Shown: in pieces, positions 1 to 4,307 of the stretch
Layout of the letters: each line of letters begins with the position of its first letter
Position numbering within the stretch: position 1 is the stretch's first letter
Source of the DNA: an uncultured Selenomonadales bacterium
GTDB taxonomy: Bacteria; Bacillota; Negativicutes; Selenomonadales; Selenomonadaceae
NCBI GenBank assembly: GCA_937877655.1
Contig: CALFJC010000064.1
Coordinates: 1 to 6,361 of the forward strand
DNA: 6,361 nt
Direction: 5' to 3'
Made by a program: the position numbers and the translations under genes
Notes under the pieces: model-generated
The model's input: the letters and a program-made list of their open reading frames with translations, nothing else
Database searches by the model: none
Told to the model about the DNA's origin: nothing

Positions 1-41
1 GCCGTGAGAGGGCGGTGTCTTAACCACTTGACGAAGGCGCC
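1..41 (-). tRNA. tRNA-Glu (anticodon CUC), 5' part, cut by the window edge
   Basis: The minus strand from 41 down reads as the 5' half of a glutamate tRNA. It has acceptor strand GGCGCCT, then TC, then a D-arm GTCAAGTGGTTAAGAC, then the anticodon stem CCGCC and loop CTCTCAC. The anticodon is CTC at 8-6, which reads GAG codons. The 3' side of the anticodon stem (GGC) runs off the left edge, so the variable loop, T-arm and CCA end are not visible. The D-arm and the CCGCC anticodon stem match known bacterial tRNA-Glu closely. A promoter sits just upstream at 57-85. Confidence 0.9.
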
Positions 42-56
42 TAATCACTGCGCCGA

Positions 57-85
57 ATATTAACACAGTTAAATTTTTTCGTCAA
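57..85 (-). promoter_or_regulatory. Predicted sigma-70-type promoter for tRNA-Glu
   Basis: On the minus strand there is a -35 box TTGACG (85-80), a 17-nt spacer, and a -10 box TAATAT (62-57) preceded by TGT, which gives an extended -10 (TGn). Initiation would fall near position 50, about 9 nt before the tRNA. The -35 box lies inside the last codons of the glycosyltransferase gene (stop at 71-69), so the promoter straddles the gene end. No terminator separates the two genes, so read-through from the operon may add to tRNA expression. Confidence 0.65.
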
Positions 86-1157
86 GCAACTTTTTCAGCC
101 GCATGACAATTTCTCTTGCCGCAAACGGTTTTGAAATTTTCTCCGCGCAGATTTTCATTTCGGCGAGCCGCGCAGGTTCTTTTAAAATTTCTTCGACGAC
201 CGCCGAAATTTTTTTATCGCCGACAGAAATTGCCGCGCCGTGTTCAACTGCATAAATTGCATTTTTGAATTCCGGACCGGGTATCGGCGCATGAAGAATT
301 AACGGCAAGCCCGCCGCAAATGCCTCCGTCATCGTCAACGCGCCGGGCTTCGTGATTAATAAATCTGCCGCCGCCATGAGTTTATCAACGTCCGAGATGT
401 AGCCGAGCACTTCGACTTCATGAGAAATTTTTTCGCGCAATTTTTTCAGCCGCGCCGATAAATTTTCGTTCTGCCCCGCGACAACCGAAATTTTCAGCGG
501 CGATTTAATTTTGTCCAGTTCAAGCAAAGTTTCTTCGATTGAGCCGAGCCCCAAGCCGCCGCCCATGATTAAAATTTTTGTGCGTGTCGAATCGGAAATT
601 TTTTTTGCGGAAGAAAATTTTTCGTCAATCGGAATGCCCGTCGCGAAAATTTTTTGTCCCGCCCGACAATGCGCGGCTAATTCGAGTTTCATTTCTTCGG
701 TTGCGACAAAATAGGCGTCGACTTCCCCGAAGATCCAAATTTCGTGCAGTGAATAATCGGTGAGCACTGCCGCGAGCAAAAAATTTTTTTCGGACTTCGC
801 GTGTAAAAATTTCCACAGCGACGCCGCCGCTTCGGGAAAAGGATGCGTGCAAATCACGACTTCGGGGCGAAATTTATTCAGCAGGCGGGCGAAGGGCAAA
901 TACATAAGCGCGGAACTTAAAAATCTTGCCGAGACTCCGACTTTTTTTCCGTCCGCGAATTTATAAATTCTGTCGTAAAGATCGGGGATAAATCGAAGTG
1001 CGGCGAGATAAAATTTTTTCGTCAGCCAATTCAGCAACGAAATTTCTTTTGCCATGAAGTCTACAACCTGCGCGGAGTCTCCCAAAATTTTTTGAAGAGA
1101 TTCAGCGGCTTTCATGTGTCCCGAACCGATTGACGCCGACAAGATTAAAATTTTCAT
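69..1157 (-). CDS. GT28 / MGDG-synthase-like glycosyltransferase (processive diacylglycerol glucosyltransferase family)
   Basis: A 362-residue protein with the two Rossmann-like domains of GT-B enzymes. The N-terminal MGDG-synthase domain starts MKILILSASIGSGH (GSGH at 11-14) and carries THPFPEA (104-110) and TDYSLHEIW (133-141). The linker GIPID (174-178) leads to the C-terminal GT28 domain, with the glycine-rich MGGGLGLG (198-205), GYISDVDKLMAAADLLITKP (252-271) and PGPEFKNA (293-300), which are the usual UDP-sugar binding elements. Family members transfer glucose or galactose from UDP-sugars to diacylglycerol at the inner face of the membrane. Related proteins act on other lipid acceptors, so the acceptor is not certain here. 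Length is close to the family norm. The ATG is one base after the stop of the dehydrogenase gene, with no clear ribosome site, which points to translational coupling. It is the last protein gene before tRNA-Glu. Confidence 0.85.
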   Translation of the reverse strand: MKILILSASIGSGHMKAAESLQKILGDSAQVVDFMAKEISLLNWLTKKFYLAALRFIPDLYDRIYKFADGKKVGVSARFLSSALMYLPFARLLNKFRPEVVICTHPFPEAAASLWKFLHAKSEKNFLLAAVLTDYSLHEIWIFGEVDAYFVATEEMKLELAAHCRAGQKIFATGIPIDEKFSSAKKISDSTRTKILIMGGGLGLGSIEETLLELDKIKSPLKISVVAGQNENLSARLKKLREKISHEVEVLGYISDVDKLMAAADLLITKPGALTMTEAFAAGLPLILHAPIPGPEFKNAIYAVEHGAAISVGDKKISAVVEEILKEPARLAEMKICAEKISKPFAAREIVMRLKKLLDEKI

Positions 1158-1158
1158 G

Positions 1159-1878
1159 TCAAGCAGTCAAACCGCCGTCAACGCTCAAAATCGCGCCCGT
1201 TATGAAACTCGCCGCCGATAAAAAATAAATTGCCTCCGCGACTTCTTCAGCCGTGCCGATTCTGCCGAGCGGATAAAATTTTGCAAGTTCTTCAATCGTC
1301 GAGTTTGAATTTTTTAGTTGATTCAATGTCAGCGGCGTCAAAATATCGCCGGGCGCAACGCAATTCACGCGGATTGAAAAACTCGCCAGCTCCAACGCCA
1401 GAGACTTTGTAAAAGCGATAACTGCGCCTTTACTCGCCGCATATGCCGCGCAGAAATAATTTCCTTTAAGCCCCGCGTCGCTCGCCACGTTGACGATTGC
1501 GCCGCGATTTTTAATCAGCTCCGCAACCGCCGCCTGCGACATGAAAAAAGTTCCTTTGACGTTCGTTGAAAAAATGTCGTCAAAAATTTTTTCGTCCGTC
1601 GAAGTGATTGCGCCTTCGCGATAAATCCCCGCGCAGTTTATCAACACGTCAACGCCGCCGAAAATTTCAATCGTCCGCGAAATAATTTTCTCGCAGTCGG
1701 AAATTTTTCTGACGTCCGCCGAAATGAATTCAAAGTTCCCGACGAGCTCCGATTTTATTTTTTCAAACCGCGCAGAACTTCTTCCTGCCAAGACACAATT
1801 AAAATTTTCAGCCAAAAATTTTTTGGTCGTCGCGAGCCCGATACCCGAAGTCCCGCCCGTGATTATCGCCGTTTTCAT
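1159..1878 (-). CDS. Short-chain dehydrogenase/reductase (classical SDR, FabG-like)
   Basis: A 239-residue classical SDR, an NAD(P)-dependent oxidoreductase of the cytoplasm. The cofactor motif TGGTSGIG is at 7-14. Arg33 follows strand beta-2 (LAGRS), which suggests NADPH. Asp55 sits in SADV, and NCAG (81-84) replaces the usual NNAG. The catalytic residues are Asn106, Ser133 (VNVASDAG), Tyr146 and Lys150 (YAASK). The PG segment (176-177) and the C-terminal SVDGG (232-236) are typical, and the length is normal. FabG-type 3-oxoacyl reduction is possible, but the substrate cannot be read from sequence, and no fatty-acid synthesis genes are nearby. The start is the ATG at 1878-1876, in a 4-nt ATGA overlap with the repair gene stop. 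The frame is open upstream to 2040, but that part overlaps the repair gene and precedes the conserved N-terminus. Confidence 0.9.
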   Translation of the reverse strand: MKTAIITGGTSGIGLATTKKFLAENFNCVLAGRSSARFEKIKSELVGNFEFISADVRKISDCEKIISRTIEIFGGVDVLINCAGIYREGAITSTDEKIFDDIFSTNVKGTFFMSQAAVAELIKNRGAIVNVASDAGLKGNYFCAAYAASKGAVIAFTKSLALELASFSIRVNCVAPGDILTPLTLNQLKNSNSTIEELAKFYPLGRIGTAEEVAEAIYFLSAASFITGAILSVDGGLTA

Positions 1879-2561
1879 AATTTCAACCCGCGCAGATAAT
1901 TTTTTTGTTCCGCCGTGATTCGCCGACTTTCCAAAGCTTTTCGGATTGTCCGATTGTGAATGCTCGCCGAAAGTTTTTTTCCCGTCAAAAATTTTATCGT
2001 TGAATCGTAATGTTTTGCCAGAGCCGTTGCGAAAAACCATGCCGCCATCATTTCAACATAATATTCTTTGGAGCGAATTGCCGCCGCGCACTCAAGATAT
2101 TTCACGTCGAAATTTTTTCCGAGATAAAATTTCATGAGCATTGACAAGCCGAATCGAATTGTGTAAACATGTTCGGCTTCCAACCAATTTAAAATTTTGG
2201 GATAAAGTTCTTCCGTATGTTGAGAAAAAATTTTCGGCGAGATTGAATCGCATGTTGCCCAGTTATTGACGTAGGGCAAAAAATTTTTCGTTGCGCTTAA
2301 ACACTCCTCAAAATTTTTCATTTCGGAAATTAAAAGTGCGTGAACAGAATTTTCCTCAAAATATTTATGCGGCAAATTTTTCTGGAAAATGTCCTTGTAT
2401 TCGGCACGAAAATAATTTTTTGCAAAGCCGCATAAGTCCGCCGTCCGAATTCCGATAAATTTTTCCTTATCAACTGTCGGAACAATTTTCGCTTGGAAAT
2501 TTTTATAACCTTCGTCTCGTAATTTGAAAAGTTCCCGTTGAAAATTTTCAATGTCAAACAT
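1875..2561 (-). CDS. DNA alkylation repair protein (AlkD-like HEAT-repeat glycosylase family)
   Basis: A 228-residue, all-helical protein of the DNA_alkylation (AlkC/AlkD) superfamily. Characterised AlkD proteins excise positively charged N3- and N7-alkylated purines using tandem HEAT-like repeats that wrap the duplex. Residues in the right places are Trp101 and Asp105 in VNNWATCDS (matching the catalytic Trp/Asp of AlkD), Arg136 in YTIRFGLSML, and Trp175 in MMAAWFFATALAK. The C-terminus is basic (NRTIRKALESRRI, 203-215). Length matches the family. The start is the ATG at 2561-2559 with GGAGGG (2572-2567) 5 nt upstream. A TTG five codons further out would swallow that site. It is the first gene of a three-gene set, followed directly by the SDR. 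The HU terminator ends only about 17 nt upstream, leaving no obvious room for a separate promoter. Confidence 0.87.
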   Translation of the reverse strand: MFDIENFQRELFKLRDEGYKNFQAKIVPTVDKEKFIGIRTADLCGFAKNYFRAEYKDIFQKNLPHKYFEENSVHALLISEMKNFEECLSATKNFLPYVNNWATCDSISPKIFSQHTEELYPKILNWLEAEHVYTIRFGLSMLMKFYLGKNFDVKYLECAAAIRSKEYYVEMMAAWFFATALAKHYDSTIKFLTGKKLSASIHNRTIRKALESRRITAEQKNYLRGLKL

Positions 2562-2566
2562 TTTTT

Positions 2567-2572
2567 CCCTCC
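2567..2572 (-). promoter_or_regulatory. Ribosome binding site of the alkylation repair gene
   Basis: GGAGGG on the minus strand, 5 nt before the ATG at 2561. It decides the start, because the in-frame TTG at 2576-2574 lies upstream of this site and cannot use it. Confidence 0.75.
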
Positions 2573-2578
2573 GCAATG

Positions 2579-2611
2579 AAAAACAGAGCCGAGTTTTTTT
2601 ACTCGACTCTG
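2579..2611 (-). terminator. Rho-independent terminator of the HU gene
   Basis: Read on the minus strand, an 11-bp stem forms between 2611-2601 and 2594-2584. It is fully paired in RNA, with one U-G wobble at 2606/2589. The loop is 6 nt of A and the stem is followed by TTTTT (2583-2579). It lies 12 nt after the HU stop codon. The sequence flanking the other side of the stem lacks a T-run on the plus strand, so it acts in the minus direction only. Confidence 0.85.
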
Positions 2612-2622
2612 CGAAAAATTTC

Positions 2623-2898
2623 TTAGTGATTGACTGCCTCTTTTAAAGTTTTGCCCGCTTTGAAGGAAGGCAAATTGGAAGCTTTAATTTCGATTTCTTC
2701 GCCGGTACGGGGATTGCGACCCTTCCGCGGTTTGCGTGTGCGGTTCTCGAAGGTGCCGAAGCCCAAAATTTGAACTTTGTCGCCCTCGATAAGTGCCTGT
2801 TTAATTGTTTCAAAAGTTGCCGTGACTGCTTTTTCCGAACTCTTTTTGTCGAGACCGGATTTTTCGGAAACTTTTGCCGTCAATTCAGCTTTCGTCAT
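2623..2898 (-). CDS. HU-family DNA-binding protein
   Basis: A 91-residue HU protein, the small basic homodimeric nucleoid protein that bends DNA. It starts MTKAELTAKVSEKSGLDKK, a typical HU N-terminus (helix-turn-helix dimer core). GFGTFENRTRKPRKGRNPRT (46-65) contains the GFGTF core strand and the basic beta-arm with the conserved Arg-Asn-Pro at its tip. The end KASNLPSFKAGKTLKEAVN (72-90) is the standard C-terminal helix with the PxFKAGK signature. Length and sequence fit HU rather than IHF. The ATG at 2898 is preceded by AAAGGAGG (2917-2910), a near-perfect Shine-Dalgarno sequence with an 11-nt spacer. A promoter at 2934-2962 and a terminator at 2579-2611 make it a likely single-gene transcript. 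It has few of the AAAATTTT runs found in the three genes downstream. Confidence 0.96.
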   Translation of the reverse strand: MTKAELTAKVSEKSGLDKKSSEKAVTATFETIKQALIEGDKVQILGFGTFENRTRKPRKGRNPRTGEEIEIKASNLPSFKAGKTLKEAVNH

Positions 2899-2933
2899 AA
2901 AAAAGATTTCCTCCTTTCAAAAATCACTTGCAG

Positions 2934-2962
2934 AATTTAGCAGAATACTATTGAAAAATCAA
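2934..2962 (-). promoter_or_regulatory. Candidate sigma-70-type promoter of the HU gene
   Basis: On the minus strand, TTGATT (2962-2957) and TAAATT (2939-2934) are separated by 17 nt, each matching 4 of 6 consensus bases. Transcription would start near 2927, ahead of the AAAGGAGG ribosome site. The region is AT-rich, so other -10 choices are possible. Confidence 0.4.
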
Positions 2963-2972
2963 GTACTTTTTA

Positions 2973-3152
2973 CTACGCCGTTACGTCCAAATTATTTCCG
3001 AGATTGGGATCCAGACTTTCGACGACTTCCAACGCCTCTTCCATTAGGGAAGAATCTGCCGCCATTGCCATTTTCAAAACCGAAATTCCCATCTCCTGCT
3101 GAACTTTTGCCGTGTTCATGTCGACCGACAGTGCCGCGATTGCCATATCCAT
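2973..3152 (-). CDS. YjfB-family small protein (putative motility protein)
   Basis: A 59-residue protein starting MDMAIAALSVDMNTAKVQQE and ending LDPNLGNNLDVTA. The AALSVxMxxAKVQQE...SVLKMAM core and the DPNLGxNLD tail are the pattern of the YjfB family, small proteins named putative motility proteins because of their flagellar regulation in firmicutes. Their molecular role is not known. The sequence predicts one amphipathic helical stretch (about 3-46) with many Met and Ala residues, no signal peptide and no membrane segment. The start is the ATG at 3152-3150, 9 nt after AAAGGAG. A TTG three codons upstream abuts that ribosome site, and an ATG two codons downstream is too far from it. It lies between the cupin gene and the HU gene and has its own candidate promoter. 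Confidence 0.8.
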   Translation of the reverse strand: MDMAIAALSVDMNTAKVQQEMGISVLKMAMAADSSLMEEALEVVESLDPNLGNNLDVTA

Positions 3153-3161
3153 TGCCGCCAA

Positions 3162-3168
3162 CTCCTTT
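3162..3168 (-). promoter_or_regulatory. Ribosome binding site of the YjfB-family gene
   Basis: AAAGGAG on the minus strand at 3168-3162. The spacer to the ATG at 3152 is 9 nt. The TTG at 3161-3159 has no spacer and is therefore not the start. Confidence 0.75.
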
Positions 3169-3182
3169 CCTTAGTCAACGGT

Positions 3183-3211
3183 ATCTTAGCACAGGAAAAT
3201 TCGACATGCAA
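3183..3211 (-). promoter_or_regulatory. Candidate promoter of the YjfB-family gene
   Basis: On the minus strand, TTGCAT (3211-3206), a 17-nt spacer and TAAGAT (3188-3183) preceded by TGC, which gives an extended -10. It lies in the 66-nt gap after the cupin stop. No convincing sigma-28 (flagellar) site is present in this gap. Read-through from the cupin gene is also possible because I see no terminator there. Confidence 0.45.
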
Positions 3212-3218
3212 CTGAAAT

Positions 3219-3554
3219 TTATTTTGTGCTGATAATCAGCGCGATAAAAATCAAATCTTCGTCGCCGATTGTTTCAATGCCGTGAGTATCGCCGTCCGCG
3301 CAGAAAGTTGTATCGCCCGCCTTGACTTCGTAAGTTTTGCCGTTGTCGGTGTAAAGCCCTTTGCCTTGAATAATATGATAAGTTTCGTTGTTGCCGACGT
3401 GTTTATGAACGTTCAAAGCGGAGCCGACGGGAATTCTGACGCTCGCGAACATTTCACATTTCCCGACCATTTCTTTTGGCGTGAGAAGATGCGTGATAAA
3501 CATTTTCCCTTTGCCCTTTTCAACCGAAACCGTATTTTGCTCAATAAGCGGCAT
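3219..3554 (-). CDS. Single-domain cupin protein (Cupin_2-like)
   Basis: A 111-residue small beta-barrel protein. Cupin motif 1, G(X)5HXH(X)4E(X)6G, is matched exactly by Gly44, His50, His52, Glu57 and Gly64. Motif 2 follows with Gly80, Gly88 and His91, but its usual Pro is Ala86 and its usual Asn is Thr95. His50, His52, Glu57 and His91 are the expected metal ligands, so a divalent metal site looks intact. Similar one-domain cupins are often small-molecule binders, isomerases or dioxygenases, and the substrate cannot be told from sequence. No DNA-binding domain or signal peptide is visible. The start is the ATG at 3554 with GGGAGGG (3568-3562) 7 nt upstream. The longer open frame to 3713 overlaps the regulator gene and is not used. 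The gene begins 20 nt after the response regulator stop, so the two are probably co-transcribed. Confidence 0.87.
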   Translation of the reverse strand: MPLIEQNTVSVEKGKGKMFITHLLTPKEMVGKCEMFASVRIPVGSALNVHKHVGNNETYHIIQGKGLYTDNGKTYEVKAGDTTFCADGDTHGIETIGDEDLIFIALIISTK

Positions 3555-3561
3555 GTTAAAA

Positions 3562-3568
3562 CCCTCCC
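3562..3568 (-). promoter_or_regulatory. Ribosome binding site of the cupin gene
   Basis: GGGAGGG on the minus strand in the 20-nt gap after the regulator stop codon, 7 nt before the ATG at 3554. It fixes the start of the cupin at Met-Pro-Leu-Ile rather than a 53-residue upstream extension. Confidence 0.75.
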
Positions 3569-3574
3569 AAGTAA

Positions 3575-3997
3575 TTAAAAATCGTTGTACTCCTCTGCAT
3601 GTGCCTTGTCCAAACGTTTTTCCTTGATTTTTTTGAAACTCTCGACCGTGTGGACGATTTGTTCTTTTGCATAAGGTTTGTTGATGAAATCTATCGCGCC
3701 CATTTTCAGGCATTGCATTAATTTTTGCGGCGTGTTCATTGAACTGAGCATAACGACGGGGGTGTCGGGCGAAACTTCGCGGATAAATTGCAGTGCCTCA
3801 ATCCCGCCGACGACCGGCATAACTATATCCAAAATGACGCCGTCAAGTTCCTGTTCCAAGACGGCTGTTATTGCTTCCTTGCCGTTGACTGCCTCGATAA
3901 CTTCGCAATTTTGTTTTTCAAGTTCCTCGCGCAGTTTTTTGCGAAGGAGCCGCGAATCGTCCGTTATCAATATCCTTAATTTTTCTTGTTCATCCAT
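3575..3997 (-). CDS. Stand-alone receiver-domain response regulator (CheY-like)
   Basis: A 140-residue protein made of one receiver domain, with no output domain. The acidic pocket is Asp13-Asp14 (ILITDDSRLLR), the phospho-acceptor is Asp57 (ILDIVMP), the switch Ser is Ser85 (VVMLSSM), and the conserved Lys is Lys107 in FINKPY. A charged helical tail (about 121-140) follows. Single-domain regulators act by protein-protein contact, for example CheY on the flagellar switch, or as phosphate relays. No histidine kinase or chemotaxis gene is in the window, so the partner is unknown, although the YjfB-family gene two genes downstream fits a motility setting. The start chosen is the ATG at 3997-3995, just before the conserved first strand, with a weak GGGCGG upstream. 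A TTG at 4027 would add ten residues of unlikely sequence. The stop is 20 nt before the cupin start. Confidence 0.9.
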   Translation of the reverse strand: MDEQEKLRILITDDSRLLRKKLREELEKQNCEVIEAVNGKEAITAVLEQELDGVILDIVMPVVGGIEALQFIREVSPDTPVVMLSSMNTPQKLMQCLKMGAIDFINKPYAKEQIVHTVESFKKIKEKRLDKAHAEEYNDF

Positions 3998-4032
3998 AAA
4001 AATCGCCGCCCTTTTATCAATGTGCAATTAAG

Positions 4033-4086
4033 AATTAGGAATTAGGAATGGATTTAAAATCAATTTCACATTCCTAATTCCTAATT
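4033..4086. repeat. Perfect 18-bp inverted repeat made of AATTAGG heptamers
   Basis: The left arm AATTAGGAATTAGGAATG (4033-4050) and right arm (4069-4086) are exact reverse complements, with an 18-nt AT-rich loop between them. The left arm continues outward as a diverged third heptamer (AATTAAG, 4026-4032). It sits between the tRNA-Ser 3' end (4106) and the response regulator start. Read on the minus strand there is no T-run after the stem, so it is not a standard rho-independent terminator. It may be a dispersed hairpin or MITE-like element, or a processing or termination site behind the tRNA. Confidence 0.8.
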
Positions 4087-4105
4087 TGTAACTGTATTTC
4101 CGTAG

Positions 4106-4191
4106 CGGAGAGGGTGGGATTCGAACCCACGGTGCCTTTCGGCATCACCGGTTTTCAAGACCGGCTCCTTAAACCGCTCGGACACCTCTCC
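4106..4191 (-). tRNA. tRNA-Ser (anticodon UGA)
   Basis: An 86-nt class II tRNA on the minus strand. The acceptor GGAGAGG (4191-4185) pairs with CCTCTCC (4113-4107), and the discriminator is G at 4106. The anticodon stem is CCGGT/ACCGG with loop CTTGAAA, so the anticodon is TGA (4157-4155), reading UCA/UCG. The long variable arm GATGCCGAAAGGCACC has a GCC/GGC stem, as expected for serine, and the T-loop is GTTCGAATC. The 3' CCA is not encoded (CTA follows). It has its own promoter at 4204-4232. Confidence 0.96.
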
Positions 4192-4203
4192 TTAAACGCG
4201 CCG

Positions 4204-4232
4204 ATAATAACAAAAACATTTTACAATGTCAA
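4204..4232 (-). promoter_or_regulatory. Strong sigma-70-type promoter of tRNA-Ser
   Basis: On the minus strand, a perfect -35 TTGACA (4232-4227), a 17-nt spacer and a -10 TATTAT (4209-4204). Initiation is expected near 4197, a few bases before the tRNA 5' end at 4191. This is the best promoter match in the window and fits a highly expressed stable RNA. Confidence 0.85.
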
Positions 4233-4252
4233 TGCCCGCTTGCTTTTATCAC

Positions 4253-4285
4253 AAAAAAAATCCCCTCCATTTTTGGAAGGGATTT
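4253..4285 (-). terminator. Rho-independent terminator of the RTX-like gene
   Basis: On the minus strand, a 12-bp stem (4285-4274 with 4269-4258, one wobble) closes a 4-nt loop of A. The stem runs directly into eight T (4260-4253). It begins about 22 nt after the stop codon. The plus strand also has a T-run after the stem, but no plus-strand gene ends here. Confidence 0.9.
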
Positions 4286-4307
4286 AAATTTTTTTCCGCG
4301 CAGATTT

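Noticed and set aside
1879..2040. In-frame 54-codon extension of the dehydrogenase N-terminus
   Set aside because: It lies wholly inside the repair gene, precedes the conserved MKTAIITGG start of the SDR fold, and the ATGA overlap gives a natural start at 1878.
3183..3218. Sigma-28 (flagellar) promoter for the YjfB-family gene
   Set aside because: A TAAA is present near the cupin stop, but the sequence 15 nt on (GAATTTTC) does not match GCCGATAA.
2777..3232. Plus-strand open frame of about 150 codons
   Set aside because: It runs antisense across the HU and YjfB-family genes, and its composition is low-complexity Pro/Leu/Ser mirrored from those genes. No ribosome site or homology is recognisable.
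3228..3240. Palindrome GCTGATAATCAGC as a terminator of the cupin gene
   Set aside because: It lies within the last cupin codons, has a one-base loop and is not followed by a T-run.
3555..3713. In-frame 53-codon extension of the cupin
   Set aside because: It overlaps the end of the response regulator gene, has no family-like sequence, and a strong GGGAGGG ribosome site sits just before the ATG at 3554.
3998..4027. TTG start adding ten residues to the response regulator
   Set aside because: There is no ribosome site before it, it abuts the inverted repeat, and the receiver fold begins right after the ATG at 3997.
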